Positions 53,399 to 63,292 of a DNA stretch of 64,000 nucleotides are shown here, one piece after another; position 1 is the first letter of the stretch; each line of letters begins with the position of its first letter. Position numbers and translations under genes: made by a program. A model generated the notes under the pieces. It saw only the letters and a program-made list of their open reading frames with translations. It did not search any database and was not told where the DNA came from. Source of the stretch: Pseudomonas sichuanensis (GTDB lineage: Bacteria; Pseudomonadota; Gammaproteobacteria; Pseudomonadales; Pseudomonadaceae); the NCBI RefSeq assembly GCF_003231305.1, contig NZ_QKVM01000010.1, positions 1 through 64,000 of the forward strand. The letters are read 5' to 3'.

Positions 53399-54466
53399 TC
53401 AGCCCTGGGACAGCAGTTGGCGCAGGTCGATGACCGCGGCGTTGGCCCGGGAAATGTAGTTGGCCATTACCAGCGAGTGGTTGGCCCACATGCCGAAGCC
53501 GCTGCCGTTGAGCACCATCGGGCTCCACAGCGCTTCCTGGGACGCTTCCAGCTCACGGATGATCTGGCGCACGCTGACCGTGGCGTTCTTCTTCGCCAGC
53601 ACGTCGGCAAAGTCGACCTCGATGGCGCGCAGCAGGTGCGACAGCGCCCACGCCTGGCCACGGGCCTCGTAGAACACGTTGTCGATCTGCAGCCATGGGG
53701 TTTCGACCACCTCTTCATCGACCTGAGGCGCCTGGCCCGGGGCCACCGACTCGGTCTTCAGGGTGTTGTTGAGCTTGACCCGGCCAACGCTGGCCGACAG
53801 CCGTTGCGACAGCGAACCCAGGCGGGTCGCGACGTCACCCAGCCAGTTGTTGAGGTTGTCGGCACGGGTGTAGAAGATCGCGCCCTGGTCGCCCTTGGCC
53901 AGACGGTTCTGGTAGCGGCTGAGCGACTTGATGCCCTCTTCGAACTCCGACTCGCTCGACGGCAGGATCCAGCTCTTGTTGTCGAAGTTGAAGCGCGGCT
54001 CGGCCTTGGCCAGGTCGGCGTCTTCGGTGGACTGCGACTGCGAACGGGCGAAGTCCTTGCGCAACGCACGGGACAGGTCGCGAACCTGGACCAGCACGCC
54101 ATATTCCCAGCTCGGCATGTTGTCCATCCACAGCCCGGGCGGGAAACGGTCGTTGGAGATGTAGCCACCCGGCTTGTCGAGCAGGGTGCCGGCAACGGTC
54201 TTGAGGGTTTCGACGGTGGTGTAGCCGACCACCATCTGCTGGCCGTTGCGCTCGGCGGCGGCCTGGGCATTCTGCTGCACCGGGAACAGTGCCGGCTCCT
54301 CGCTCCAGTACCAACCCAGGCCCAGGCAGACCAGCAGGTACAGACCGATCAGGGTCCCCAAGGCGCGGCTCCAGAGGCCGCCAAGATAGCTACGGGTGGC
54401 CGAGCCACGGGCTTCAACCCGCTCGCGAGGCTCGGCTTTGGCCTCGCGGTTTTTCCAATCCAGCAT
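53399..54466 (-). CDS. DUF2333 family membrane-anchored protein
   Basis: A 355-residue protein with one N-terminal TM helix (ALGTLIGLYLLVCLGLGWYW; about 33-53) after a charged leader and a large periplasmic domain rich in helices, ending NAAVIDLRQLLSQG. DUF2333 is found in gammaproteobacteria; its function is unknown. ATG 54466 is chosen because the frame continues upstream only as unconserved-looking sequence. It is divergent from gcbA by 249 bp and adjacent to the NUDIX gene. Confidence 0.82.
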   Translation of the reverse strand: MLDWKNREAKAEPRERVEARGSATRSYLGGLWSRALGTLIGLYLLVCLGLGWYWSEEPALFPVQQNAQAAAERNGQQMVVGYTTVETLKTVAGTLLDKPGGYISNDRFPPGLWMDNMPSWEYGVLVQVRDLSRALRKDFARSQSQSTEDADLAKAEPRFNFDNKSWILPSSESEFEEGIKSLSRYQNRLAKGDQGAIFYTRADNLNNWLGDVATRLGSLSQRLSASVGRVKLNNTLKTESVAPGQAPQVDEEVVETPWLQIDNVFYEARGQAWALSHLLRAIEVDFADVLAKKNATVSVRQIIRELEASQEALWSPMVLNGSGFGMWANHSLVMANYISRANAAVIDLRQLLSQG

Positions 54467-54715
54467 GGCATTGTCCTTGATCAGTGGAGACGGTACAGGG
54501 CTTGGACCTCTGGTTGGCGCCAGGGTGCCACGGCAAGCCCGCGTGGCAGCACTATAAAGCAGACGCCGCCATTCGTATAAGCGACCAACGGGTCGGCAAC
54601 TGAATAATCGTCCCTGAACACTTTGTTGACCCTGGGCACTCGCTAGTCGGAAAAGCGGTGCTAGCATAGAGCCATCACTGAACCTGCACCTCCTCTACTA
54701 ACAAGCAGTCAGGAC

Positions 54716-56332
54716 ATGACCCAGCCAGCCGACCCGAGCCACGAGCGCCTCAAGCAGCATTTTGCCCAGCGGGTCATCCACCAGGCCCGGCAGATCCTCG
54801 AAATCTGGCAGCGCCTGCAGCGTGGTGAATGGTCGAGCGCCGGCCTGGGCGAGCTGGGCGAGGCCAACCTGCGGCTGCAGCGCTACGCCGAACGCTTCGA
54901 ACAACCCGAGCACGGCAACTTGTCCACGGCCATCGGCCAGACGCTGCGCGCGATCGAAGCCAACAGCGCGCGGCTCAACTCGGAACTGATCGCCGAACTC
55001 AACCGCTTGATGCAGCGCCTGTCGCGCACCGGCCTGCGCAAGGGCGACCAGCTCGACAACGTACCGCTGCCGCCTTTGCGCAAACCGGTGTACATCGTCC
55101 TGCAGGACCACGAGCGCGCCGAGCGCCTGGCCCAGCAACTGGAGTTTTTCGGCCTGACCGTGCAGGCCCTGTTCAGCGCCAACGCCTTCCAGGCGTCGAT
55201 GAGCGAGCGCCTGCCGGCGGCCATCATCATGGACGTCGACTTCACCGGCCCCGGCGTCGGCCTGCAACTGGCGGCCCAGGCCCAGCAAGGGTTGGAGCAG
55301 CACATCCCGCTGCTGTTCTTCAGCCTGCACGAAACCGATACCCCCACCCGCCTGGCCGCCGTGCGCGCCGGCGGCCAGGAATTCCTCACCGGCACCCTGG
55401 AGGCCTCCAGCCTGCTGGAAAAAGTCGAACTGCTGACCAGCGCCACCCAGTACGACCCGTTCCGCGTACTGGTGATCGACGATTCACGCGCCCAGGCCCT
55501 GCACACCGAGCGCCTGCTCAACAGCGCCGGGATAATCACCCGCACGCTCACCGAGCCGATCCGCACCATGAGCGAGCTGGCCGACTTCCAGCCCGACCTG
55601 ATCATCCTCGACCTGTACATGCCCGCCTGCACTGGCCCGGAGCTGGCCAAGGTGATCCGCCACAACGACCGCTACGTCAGCGTGCCGATCATCTACCTGT
55701 CGGCCGAGGACGACCTGGACAAGCAGCTCGACGCCATGAGCGAAGGTGGCGACGACTTCCTCACCAAGCCGATCCGCTCGCGCCAGCTGATCACCACCGT
55801 GCGCAACCGCGCCGCCCGCGCCCGCCACCTCAAGGCGCGCATGGTCCGCGACAGCCTCACCGGGCTGTACAACCACACCCACATCCTGCAATTGCTCGAA
55901 GACTGCAGCTTCCGCGCCCGGCGCGAGGAGCAGCCGCTGTGCTTCGCCATGCTCGACATCGACCATTTCAAGAAGATCAACGACCGCCATGGCCACCCCA
56001 TGGGCGACCGGGTGATCAAGAGCCTGGCGCTGTTCCTCAAGCAACGCCTGCGCAAGACCGACTACATCGGCCGTTATGGCGGCGAGGAATTCGCCATCGT
56101 CATGCCCAACACCGGGCTGGCTGCCGCGCACAAGGTGCTCGACGACATCCGCCGGCGCTTTGCCGAAATCCATTACCCGGCGCAGCCGCACGACCTGCAG
56201 TGCACCTTCAGCGGCGGCGTGGTGCAGCTGGACGACAGCCTCGATGCGCTGACCATGGCCAGCGCGGCGGACGAAGCGCTGTACCGGGCCAAGCATGCCG
56301 GGCGCAATTGCGTGGTGCGGGTCGATCCGTAA
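54716..56332 (+). CDS. gcbA: GcbA-like diguanylate cyclase with two receiver domains
   Basis: A 538-residue cyclic-di-GMP synthase. An N-terminal helical region (1-115) leads to a degenerate receiver (about 117-240; the Asp is kept in IIMDVDF but the conserved Lys is lost at FLTGTLE), then a complete receiver (about 250-370; VIDDSRAQ, LIILDLYMP, FLTKPIR) and GGDEF (about 375-535) with active site RYGGEEF and I-site RKTD. By synteny with PA4839-PA4848 this is GcbA/AdcA, which promotes early attachment and biofilm formation; the symbol is recalled. It is divergent from the DUF2333 gene. Confidence 0.88.
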   Translation: MTQPADPSHERLKQHFAQRVIHQARQILEIWQRLQRGEWSSAGLGELGEANLRLQRYAERFEQPEHGNLSTAIGQTLRAIEANSARLNSELIAELNRLMQRLSRTGLRKGDQLDNVPLPPLRKPVYIVLQDHERAERLAQQLEFFGLTVQALFSANAFQASMSERLPAAIIMDVDFTGPGVGLQLAAQAQQGLEQHIPLLFFSLHETDTPTRLAAVRAGGQEFLTGTLEASSLLEKVELLTSATQYDPFRVLVIDDSRAQALHTERLLNSAGIITRTLTEPIRTMSELADFQPDLIILDLYMPACTGPELAKVIRHNDRYVSVPIIYLSAEDDLDKQLDAMSEGGDDFLTKPIRSRQLITTVRNRAARARHLKARMVRDSLTGLYNHTHILQLLEDCSFRARREEQPLCFAMLDIDHFKKINDRHGHPMGDRVIKSLALFLKQRLRKTDYIGRYGGEEFAIVMPNTGLAAAHKVLDDIRRRFAEIHYPAQPHDLQCTFSGGVVQLDDSLDALTMASAADEALYRAKHAGRNCVVRVDP

Positions 56333-56451
56333 TCCCGATACCGGCACTGTGCCACTTATTTTTGGCGCCAACGCTGCGTCGTCATCACCTCGTCATAAAA
56401 CCGCAATAACTTCAGGCACCTACCTCCACTCCCCGCAGGAAGTCCGCGGCT

Positions 56452-58413
56452 ATGCGCCTGAAGTGGCTGACCAATTTCAACACCCTGTTGCTGGTAACCG
56501 TGTGCATCGCCCTGGGCGCGACCCTGTGGTGGTCGCAACGTGCACTGGAGCGCCCCTATCAACTGATGGAGCGCTACCTGGGCCTGTCGCAGCAGTTCCA
56601 GAACGACGCCGCGCGCAACACCCAGGCCTACCTGGCCAGCGGTGACGCCCTGCGCCATGCCGCCGCCGTGGAAGCCAACAAGCAACTCCAGGCCGCCCTG
56701 GCTGAATGGCCCGAGGACTTGTCGGGCGAACTGCGCCCCAGCCTCGACAGCCTGCAGGCCTTCACCGCCAACGAACTGCTGGCCGCCGGCAAGCTGGCCG
56801 GCGACCCGCAGGCCTTGCTGTTGCAGGCCGAGCGCGAACTGGGCGCCAACCTTGAACAACTGGCAGGCTACGCCCGCGACAGCGGCAGCGCCGAGGCCAG
56901 TCGCTACCTCGCCCCGCTGATGGACGCCACCCTGCACCTGGGCCGGCTGTCGCTGGCCCGCGACAAGCTGGTCAGCAGTGGCCGTGCGGAACTGGCCGAT
57001 GAAGTGCTGCGCGAACTGCAACTGATCGCCGCCCAGGCCCAGATCCTCGACGGCCTGCCGCTGCTGGGAGTGACCCGCGCCGCCGAATCCAACGCCGACG
57101 ACTTCGCCGCCATGATGGGCCTGGACGCACAAACCAGCGCCCAGCAGGAAGACGTCGCGGTCGGCCTCAAGCGCGAGCTGCAAAGCCTGCTCAACCGTTA
57201 CCCCGCCGAGCTGCAACGCACCCGCGAGCAGATCGAGCGGCGCGCCGCCCTCGCCGCCAGCACTGGCGAGCGTCTTGACGCCGTGCAGCAGGCCATCGCC
57301 GGGCTGGAGCCACAAGTGCGCGCCCAGCACGGCAAGATTGCGGGCGAAGTGCGTATCCTCCAGGGCCTGATGATCGGCCTGATCCTGCTCATCGCCCTGC
57401 TGATCGACACCCTGCAACGGCGCCTGGCAGGCACCCTGAGCAGCCTCGTGCCGGCCCTGTCGCGCTGGGCCGAGGGCGACTTCGCCCACACCATCGAGCT
57501 GGGCAAGACCAACCGCGAACTGCACGACATCCAGGAGTCGCTGAACCGCCTGCGCCAGTACCTGGTGGAGCTGGTGGGCACCCTGCGCCACAACGCCGAG
57601 CAGGTGGCCGGCAGCAGCCACGCCCTGGCCGGCATGAGCAGCGCCCTGCACGACGGCGCCGAACGCCAGGCCGGCGACACCGCGCAGATCCGCGATGCCC
57701 TGGGCGAGCTGGAGGCGACCATCCAGCAGGTGGCCGGGGATGCCAGCGCCGCCGCCGAGGCCAGCCACCACGCCGGGCGTGCGGTGGAACAGGGCCAGAC
57801 GGTGATCGGCCAGAGCCTGTCCGGGCTGCGTTCGCTGGTCGACGAGGTGCAGGGCAACGCCCGCATGATCGAACAACTGGCCGAGGAGTCGGCCACCATC
57901 GGCGGCGTGCTCACGGTGATCCGCGCGATTGCCGAACAGACCAACCTGCTGGCCCTCAACGCCGCCATCGAAGCCGCCCGGGCCGGTGAAATGGGCCGGG
58001 GGTTTGCCGTGGTCGCCGACGAAGTGCGCTCGCTGGCCCAGCGCACCACCGGCGCCACCGGCGAGATCCAGGCACTGATCGACCGCCTGCAGCAGGCCGC
58101 CCGCGACTCGGTGGACGGCATGCGCACGCAGCTGGAGCATGCCGAGGCCACCGCCAACCAGGCGCAATCGGCCGATGGCGCGCTGGACGAAATCGTCAGC
58201 GCCATCCGCACCATTGCCGACACCGCCGTGCGGATTGCCGATGTGACCGCGCAACAGACCGGCGCGGTGAGCGAGATTCGCGGGCACAGTGAGCGGATTC
58301 ACGAGCTGGGCGAGGACAACCTGCAACGTATTGGTGAAGGGCGCGAGCAGGGGGAGCAGCTGCTCAAGCTGGGTGGAGAGTTGAACACGGCGGTACGCGC
58401 GTTCAGGCTCTGA
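56452..58413 (+). CDS. ctpL: Methyl-accepting chemotaxis protein, CtpL-like
   Basis: A 653-residue chemoreceptor. TM1 is near residues 8-25 ([18 protein letters not shown]) and the periplasmic domain (about 30-300) is entirely helical, unlike the dCache receptor at 14499. TM2 is near 300-320 ([17 protein letters not shown]), then HAMP and a signalling domain with the tip [20 protein letters not shown]. In P. aeruginosa CtpL, at the same place in synteny, mediates taxis to inorganic phosphate at low concentration and to some chloroaromatics; the same function here is inferred. GGAAG precedes the ATG. Confidence 0.87.
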   Translation: MRLKWLTNFNTLLLVTVCIALGATLWWSQRALERPYQLMERYLGLSQQFQNDAARNTQAYLASGDALRHAAAVEANKQLQAALAEWPEDLSGELRPSLDSLQAFTANELLAAGKLAGDPQALLLQAERELGANLEQLAGYARDSGSAEASRYLAPLMDATLHLGRLSLARDKLVSSGRAELADEVLRELQLIAAQAQILDGLPLLGVTRAAESNADDFAAMMGLDAQTSAQQEDVAVGLKRELQSLLNRYPAELQRTREQIERRAALAASTGERLDAVQQAIAGLEPQVRAQHGKIAGEVRILQGLMIGLILLIALLIDTLQRRLAGTLSSLVPALSRWAEGDFAHTIELGKTNRELHDIQESLNRLRQYLVELVGTLRHNAEQVAGSSHALAGMSSALHDGAERQAGDTAQIRDALGELEATIQQVAGDASAAAEASHHAGRAVEQGQTVIGQSLSGLRSLVDEVQGNARMIEQLAEESATIGGVLTVIRAIAEQTNLLALNAAIEAARAGEMGRGFAVVADEVRSLAQRTTGATGEIQALIDRLQQAARDSVDGMRTQLEHAEATANQAQSADGALDEIVSAIRTIADTAVRIADVTAQQTGAVSEIRGHSERIHELGEDNLQRIGEGREQGEQLLKLGGELNTAVRAFRL

Positions 58414-58417
58414 AAGC

Positions 58418-58522
58418 ATCGCGGGGCAAGCCCGCTCCCACGAGGTGAACACCGGCCCTATGGGAGCGGGCTTGCCCCACGAGGTGAACACCGGTCCCGT
58501 GGGAGCGGGCTTGCCCCGCGAT
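58418..58522. repeat. Triple REP cluster with 39-bp tandem repeat
   Basis: Three REP units follow one another. The first is ATCGCGGGGCAAGCCCGCTC. Then a 39-bp unit starting CACGAGGTGAACACCGG is repeated twice in tandem (58439 and 58478); each copy ends in GGGAGCGGGCTTGCCCC, and the middle copy has lost its GCGAT end. A local duplication of a REP plus spacer is the simplest explanation. It lies between ctpL and dsbD. Confidence 0.85.
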
Positions 58523-58582
58523 GGCCCATAGCCTCGCCAACTCCGCTATGATGCCCGCCAAGTTCCACCTCGCGAGTCCGCC

Positions 58583-60346
58583 ATGCGCCGCCTGTTTTTC
58601 CTGCTGTTCCTGCTGCTGGCCAGCCCCGCCTTCGCCAGCGGCCTGCTCGACAACCGCCCCAGCGCCACCCTCGGCGCCGCCTCGCTGTCCAACAGCGCCG
58701 ACTTCCTGCCGGTACACGAAGCCTTCAAGCTCAGCCTGATCCAGGCCGACGCGCAAAGCATCAAGCTGCGTTTCGTCGCCACCGACGGCTACTACCTGTA
58801 CCGCCACCGCTTCCAGTTCCGCACCGAGCCTGCAGACATCACCCTGGGCGCACCGAACATCCCCAAGGGCGAGGCCAAGCACGACGAGTTCTTCGGCGAC
58901 GTCGAGGTGTACCACGGCGTCCTGGACATCGAGCTGCCACGCACCGATCAACGCGCCTTCACCCTGCTGGTGGGCTACCAGGGCTGTGCCGACAAGGGCC
59001 TGTGCTACCCGCCGGAAACCGCGCGGCTGAGCATCGATGGTGAGGGCGGCGCGCTGCCGGCCAGCGGTGAACCGGGCTGGAACTGGAAATCCCTGGCGCT
59101 GTTCTTCCTGGCCGGCCTTGGCCTGACCTTCACCCCCTGCGTGCTGCCGATGCTGCCGATCCTGTCCGGGGTGGTGCTGCGCGGCCAGGTCGGCGGCCTG
59201 CGCGGCCTGTCGCTGTCGCTGGCGTATGTGCTGCCGATGGCGGCCAGCTTCGCCGTGCTGGGGGCACTGATGGGCCTGTTCGGCGCCGGCCTCAACCTGC
59301 AGGCACGCCTGCAGTCGGCCTGGGTGCTGGTGCCGTTCGCCGGGTTCTTCGTGCTGTTCGCCCTGGCCATGTTCGGCCTGTTCGAGCTCAAGCTGCCACA
59401 GGCACTGGGCAACCGCCTGGAGAAGGTCGCCAACCACACCCGCGGCGGCTCGCTGCTGGGCGCGGCGGTGCTGGGCGTGCTGTCGAGCCTGCTGGTTTCA
59501 CCCTGTGTTTCGGCGCCGTTGGCCGGTGCGCTGCTGTACATCAGCGCCAGCGGCGACGCCGTGGGCGGCGCGCTGAAACTGTTCGCCCTGGGCCTGGGCA
59601 TGGGCGCCCCGCTGCTGCTGGTGGCCACCGGCGGTGCGGCCTGGCTGCCGAAAAGCGGCCCGTGGATGAACACCGTTAAAAACGCCATTGGCGTACTGCT
59701 GCTGGGCCTGGCCATCGGCCTGCTCAGCCGCGTGCTGCCGGGGCCGCTGACCCTGCTACTGGTCGGCCTGCTGGCCGCTGGCGTGGCGCTGTTCCTGGGC
59801 GCCCTGGAGTTCGTGGTCAAGTCACCGCGCCAACGCCTGGCGCAACTGCTCGGCCTGGTACTGCTGGTGTACGCACTGGCCTGCTGGTACGGCGCCCTGA
59901 GCGGCCAGGGCGACCCGCTGCGCCCGCTGCCGGCACCGGTCGCGGCCACGGCCCCAACCCAGGCCAAGGCCGATGCCTGGCAGACCCTCAGCACCCCGGC
60001 CGCCCTCGACGCGGCCCTGGCCGAGGCCAAGGCCGCAGGCCAACCGGTGCTGCTCGACTGGTACGCCGACTGGTGCATCAGCTGCAAGGTGATCGAGCAC
60101 GAAGTGCTCAACGCCGAGCCTGTGGTCAAACAATTGGGCGCGTTCCGCCTGCTGCGCTTCGACATCACCCAGAGCAACGCCGAACAGCGCGCCCTGCTCG
60201 ACCGCTACCGCCTGTTCGGCCCGCCCGCGCTGATGTTTTTTGCGGCGAACGGCAGCGAAATAACCACTGATCGGGTGATTGGCGAGATAAACGCCGGCGA
60301 TTTTGCGCAGGTTTTGGCGCGCGTGCGCGACCAACTCGGTCTATAA
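58583..60346 (+). CDS. dsbD: Thiol:disulfide interchange protein DsbD
   Basis: A 587-residue electron carrier across the inner membrane. A signal peptide ends at AFAS (about 18), then the periplasmic alpha domain with Cys pair in GYQGCADKGLCYPP, an eight-TM beta domain with TFTPCVLPML and VSPCVSAPLAG, and a C-terminal thioredoxin-like gamma domain with the CxxC in WYADWCISCKVIEHE. It passes reducing power from cytoplasmic thioredoxin to DsbC and other periplasmic proteins. It is the full-length three-domain form. It precedes aroQ by about 180 bp. Confidence 0.95.
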   Translation: MRRLFFLLFLLLASPAFASGLLDNRPSATLGAASLSNSADFLPVHEAFKLSLIQADAQSIKLRFVATDGYYLYRHRFQFRTEPADITLGAPNIPKGEAKHDEFFGDVEVYHGVLDIELPRTDQRAFTLLVGYQGCADKGLCYPPETARLSIDGEGGALPASGEPGWNWKSLALFFLAGLGLTFTPCVLPMLPILSGVVLRGQVGGLRGLSLSLAYVLPMAASFAVLGALMGLFGAGLNLQARLQSAWVLVPFAGFFVLFALAMFGLFELKLPQALGNRLEKVANHTRGGSLLGAAVLGVLSSLLVSPCVSAPLAGALLYISASGDAVGGALKLFALGLGMGAPLLLVATGGAAWLPKSGPWMNTVKNAIGVLLLGLAIGLLSRVLPGPLTLLLVGLLAAGVALFLGALEFVVKSPRQRLAQLLGLVLLVYALACWYGALSGQGDPLRPLPAPVAATAPTQAKADAWQTLSTPAALDAALAEAKAAGQPVLLDWYADWCISCKVIEHEVLNAEPVVKQLGAFRLLRFDITQSNAEQRALLDRYRLFGPPALMFFAANGSEITTDRVIGEINAGDFAQVLARVRDQLGL

Positions 60347-60356
60347 CTTCCCGCGA

Positions 60357-60404
60357 CCGGTGAAAAAACCGGTAACAAGTGACCAGAGTTAATCATCTGG
60401 TCAC
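60357..60404. promoter_or_regulatory. Inverted repeats between dsbD and aroQ
   Basis: A short hairpin ACCGGTGAAAAAACCGGT (60357-60374) is followed by a perfect 9-bp inverted repeat GTGACCAGA (60379-60387) and TCTGGTCAC (60396-60404) with an 8-base AT-rich loop. The first could end dsbD transcription; the second resembles an operator dyad upstream of aroQ. No regulator is identified. Confidence 0.45.
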
Positions 60405-60523
60405 ATACTTTGCGCGAATCTCGGTCATCGTGCTGGCTATTGCCGGGAACTGGACACTCATCGCTGCTTGCGGCATAGTCGCCGCGCTATGTCGAATTGC
60501 CCTACAAAACCAAGGAATCGCAG

Positions 60524-60976
60524 ATGGCAACCCTACTGGTGCTGCACGGCCCCAACCTGAACCTGCTCGGCACCCGCGAACCGGGCCACTATGGCGCAGC
60601 CACGCTGGCGCAGATCAATCAGGACCTGGAGCAGCGCGCCCGCGCCGCCGGCCACCATCTGCAATACCTGCAGAGCAATGCCGAATATGAATTGATCGAC
60701 CGAATCCACGCCGCGCGCAACGAAGGCGTGGACTTCATCCTGATCAATCCGGCCGCTTTCACCCACACCAGCGTCGCATTACGTGACGCATTGCTCGCGG
60801 TGAGCATCCCATTCATCGAAGTGCACTTGTCCAACGTGCACAAACGCGAGCCGTTCCGTCATCACTCCTACTTCTCCGATGTTGCCGTAGGGGTGATCTG
60901 CGGCCTGGGCGCCACCGGTTACCGGCTGGCCCTGGAGTCTGCGCTGGAACACCTGGCTGCCAACGCACAGCCCTGA
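60524..60976 (+). CDS. aroQ: Type II 3-dehydroquinate dehydratase AroQ
   Basis: A 150-residue type II dehydroquinase, third step of the shikimate pathway. The signature [16 protein letters not shown] carries the catalytic Tyr and Arg-bearing loop; [16 protein letters not shown] and [17 protein letters not shown] (with the catalytic His) are present. Length is the usual about 150. ATG 60524 follows AAGGAA. It precedes accB and accC, the conserved aroQ-accB-accC order of gammaproteobacteria, with a hairpin between aroQ and accB. Confidence 0.95.
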   Translation: MATLLVLHGPNLNLLGTREPGHYGAATLAQINQDLEQRARAAGHHLQYLQSNAEYELIDRIHAARNEGVDFILINPAAFTHTSVALRDALLAVSIPFIEVHLSNVHKREPFRHHSYFSDVAVGVICGLGATGYRLALESALEHLAANAQP

Positions 60977-60985
60977 TGACACAAG

Positions 60986-61007
60986 GCCTTGGCCCACCGG
61001 CCAAGGC
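60986..61007. terminator. Hairpin between aroQ and accB
   Basis: Perfect 9-bp arms GCCTTGGCC (60986-60994) and GGCCAAGGC (60999-61007) with a 4-base loop, 7 bases after the aroQ stop. No strong T-run follows, so it may reduce read-through into accBC rather than fully terminate. Confidence 0.5.
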
Positions 61008-61074
61008 TCAGAAGAAACGTTTTCGACACGTTTTCAAATTAAGTCCCCGACCGAACCTTGGGAGTTGCTGATTA

Positions 61075-61533
61075 ATGGATATCCGTAAAGTCAAAAAGCT
61101 GATCGAACTGCTGGAAGAGTCCGGTATCGACGAACTGGAGATCAAGGAAGGCGAAGAGTCCGTTCGCATCAGCCGTAACAGCAAGACCCCGGCCGCTCAA
61201 CAGTACTACGCACCTGCTCCGGTAGCCGCGCCAGTCGCCGCCCCGGTTGCCGCTGCTGCCCCGGCTGCCGAAGCCGCCGCTGCCGCCCCGGCCCTGAAAG
61301 GCACCGTGGTGCGCTCGCCGATGGTCGGCACCTTCTACCGCAAGCCTTCGCCGACCTCGCCGAACTACGCCGAAGTGGGCCAGACCGTGAAGAAGGGCGA
61401 CACCCTGTGCATCGTCGAAGCCATGAAGATGATGAACCACATCGAATCCGAAATCGGCGGTGTGATCGACGCCATCCTGGTAGAAGACGGTCAGCCGGTT
61501 GAATACGACCAGCCGCTGTTCACCATCGTTTGA
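61075..61533 (+). CDS. accB: Biotin carboxyl carrier protein of acetyl-CoA carboxylase
   Basis: A 152-residue BCCP with an N-terminal dimerisation/AccC contact helix ([20 protein letters not shown]), an Ala/Pro-rich flexible linker (about 45-78), and a C-terminal biotinyl domain (about 80-152) with the thumb-bearing [13 protein letters not shown] and biotinylation site [10 protein letters not shown]. It shuttles CO2 from AccC to AccAD in the first step of fatty acid synthesis. The start has GGGAG at longer spacing. It is followed by accC at 17 bp. Confidence 0.96.
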   Translation: MDIRKVKKLIELLEESGIDELEIKEGEESVRISRNSKTPAAQQYYAPAPVAAPVAAPVAAAAPAAEAAAAAPALKGTVVRSPMVGTFYRKPSPTSPNYAEVGQTVKKGDTLCIVEAMKMMNHIESEIGGVIDAILVEDGQPVEYDQPLFTIV

Positions 61534-61550
61534 ACCGCGGAGAGCCAACG

Positions 61551-62906
61551 ATGTCTGGGAAGCTCGAAAAAGTCCTGATCGCCAACCGCGGGGAAATTGC
61601 CCTGCGGATCCTGCGTGCCTGCAAAGAGCTGGGCATCAAGACCGTCGCCGTCTACTCCAAGGCCGACGTTGAACTGATGCACCTGGGCCTGGCGGACGAG
61701 ACGGTCTGCATCGGCCCTGCGCCGTCCAAGGAATCCTACCTGCACATCCCGGCGATCATCGCCGCTGCTGAAGTGACAGGCGCCACTGCCATCCACCCGG
61801 GTTACGGCTTCCTCGCGGAAAACGCCGATTTCGCCGAGCAGGTGGAAAACTCCGGCTACATCTTCATCGGCCCGAAAGCCGACACCATCCGCCTGATGGG
61901 CGACAAGGTGTCGGCCAAGGACGCCATGATCAAGTCGGGCGTGCCGACCGTTCCGGGCTCCGACGGCCCGCTGCCGGAAGACGAAGAAACCGCGCTGGCA
62001 ATCGCCCGCGAGGTGGGTTACCCGGTGATCATCAAGGCCGCCGGTGGCGGTGGTGGTCGCGGCATGCGCGTGGTGCACAAGGAAGAAGACCTGATCGAAT
62101 CGGCCAAGCTGACCCGCACCGAAGCCGGTGCTGCGTTCGGCAACCCGATGGTCTACCTGGAGAAGTTCCTGACCAACCCACGTCACGTGGAAGTGCAGGT
62201 ACTGTCCGACGGCCAGGGCAACGCCGTGCACCTGGGCGACCGTGACTGCTCGCTGCAGCGCCGTCACCAGAAGGTTCTCGAAGAAGCGCCGGCCCCGGGC
62301 ATCGACGAGAAGGCCCGCCAGGAAGTGTTCAAGCGTTGCGTCGACGCGTGCATCGAGATCGGCTACCGCGGTGCCGGTACCTTCGAGTTCCTGTACGAGA
62401 ACGGCCGCTTCTACTTCATCGAGATGAACACCCGCGTCCAGGTCGAGCACCCGGTTTCGGAAATGGTCACCGGCATCGACATCGTCAAGGAGATGCTGAG
62501 CATCGCCGCTGGCAACAAGCTGTCGTTCCGCCAGGAAGACGTGGTGATCCGCGGTCACTCGCTGGAGTGCCGGATCAACGCCGAAGACCCGAAGAAGTTC
62601 ATCCCGAGCCCAGGCAAGGTCAAGCACTTCCACGCCCCGGGTGGCAACGGCGTTCGCGTCGACTCGCACCTGTACAGCGGTTATTCGGTTCCGCCGAACT
62701 ACGACTCGCTGATCGGCAAGCTGATCACCTACGGCAAGGACCGCGACGAAGCCATGGCGCGCATGCGCAATGCCCTGGACGAGATCGTCGTCGACGGCAT
62801 CAAGACCAACATCCCGCTGCACCGCGACCTGGTGCGTGATGAAGGTTTCTGCAAAGGCGGCGTCAACATCCACTACCTCGAGCACAAACTGGCCAACCAG
62901 GAGTGA
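61551..62906 (+). CDS. accC: Biotin carboxylase subunit of acetyl-CoA carboxylase
   Basis: A 451-residue biotin carboxylase with the ATP-grasp fold: N-terminal domain ([20 protein letters not shown]), ATP-binding [15 protein letters not shown], catalytic [19 protein letters not shown], and [18 protein letters not shown]. It carboxylates biotin on AccB using ATP and bicarbonate. ATG 61551 has GGAG upstream; a few residues further up in frame are not needed. It is the last gene of the accBC operon and is followed by a strong terminator. Confidence 0.96.
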   Translation: MSGKLEKVLIANRGEIALRILRACKELGIKTVAVYSKADVELMHLGLADETVCIGPAPSKESYLHIPAIIAAAEVTGATAIHPGYGFLAENADFAEQVENSGYIFIGPKADTIRLMGDKVSAKDAMIKSGVPTVPGSDGPLPEDEETALAIAREVGYPVIIKAAGGGGGRGMRVVHKEEDLIESAKLTRTEAGAAFGNPMVYLEKFLTNPRHVEVQVLSDGQGNAVHLGDRDCSLQRRHQKVLEEAPAPGIDEKARQEVFKRCVDACIEIGYRGAGTFEFLYENGRFYFIEMNTRVQVEHPVSEMVTGIDIVKEMLSIAAGNKLSFRQEDVVIRGHSLECRINAEDPKKFIPSPGKVKHFHAPGGNGVRVDSHLYSGYSVPPNYDSLIGKLITYGKDRDEAMARMRNALDEIVVDGIKTNIPLHRDLVRDEGFCKGGVNIHYLEHKLANQE

Positions 62907-62926
62907 TCGCGTTAGCGAGATGAAAG

Positions 62927-62952
62927 AACCCCGGCCCAGTGCCGGGGTTTTT
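62927..62952 (+). terminator. Rho-independent terminator of accBC
   Basis: A 9-bp stem AACCCCGGC with GCCGGGGTT, a 5-base loop (CCAGT), and a following T-run (TTTTTT). It begins 20 bases after the accC stop codon and is a textbook intrinsic terminator. Confidence 0.92.
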
Positions 62953-62988
62953 TATGGCCCGAGAAAACCCGGGGCCGCTGCGCGCCCC

Positions 62989-63054
62989 AATCGCCGGCAA
63001 GCCGGCTCCCACAGAAGATCGCATGACCCTGTGGGAGCTGGCTTGCCAGCGATA
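62989..63054. repeat. REP pair of a third sequence variant
   Basis: ATCGCCGGCAAGCCGGCTCC then GGGAGCTGGCTTGCCAGCGA. The core is CGGCAAGCCGG instead of GGGGCAAGCCC, so this is a related but distinct REP subclass. It lies between accC and prmA. Confidence 0.8.
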
Positions 63055-63292
63055 GGCCGCACAAGGCACCTATGCCTGGACGTGAACGGCCAGGCGACTA
63101 CGACCGGCTGCTTCTGCCAGGCCAGCAGTTGCGCGGGTACCTGCTGCCTGACGCTGACCAAGGACGTATCCGCGGTATCTATTGCTATGCCCCACTCGCC
63201 ACCTCACTCCCTTTTAGCGCCCGCCTGACGTAAACTGGCGCCCTTTCGCGCAGCCTCGGGCTGCCCCTGTCGATTTACCAAAGGTGCCCGCC

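Larger units (their letters stand above)
62907..63292. other. 386-bp gap: accC terminator, REP pair, prmA upstream region
   Basis: It contains the accC terminator (62927-62952) and a REP pair (62989-63054), then about 240 bp with no gene that must hold the prmA promoter. I saw no clear further motif there. Confidence 0.6.
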
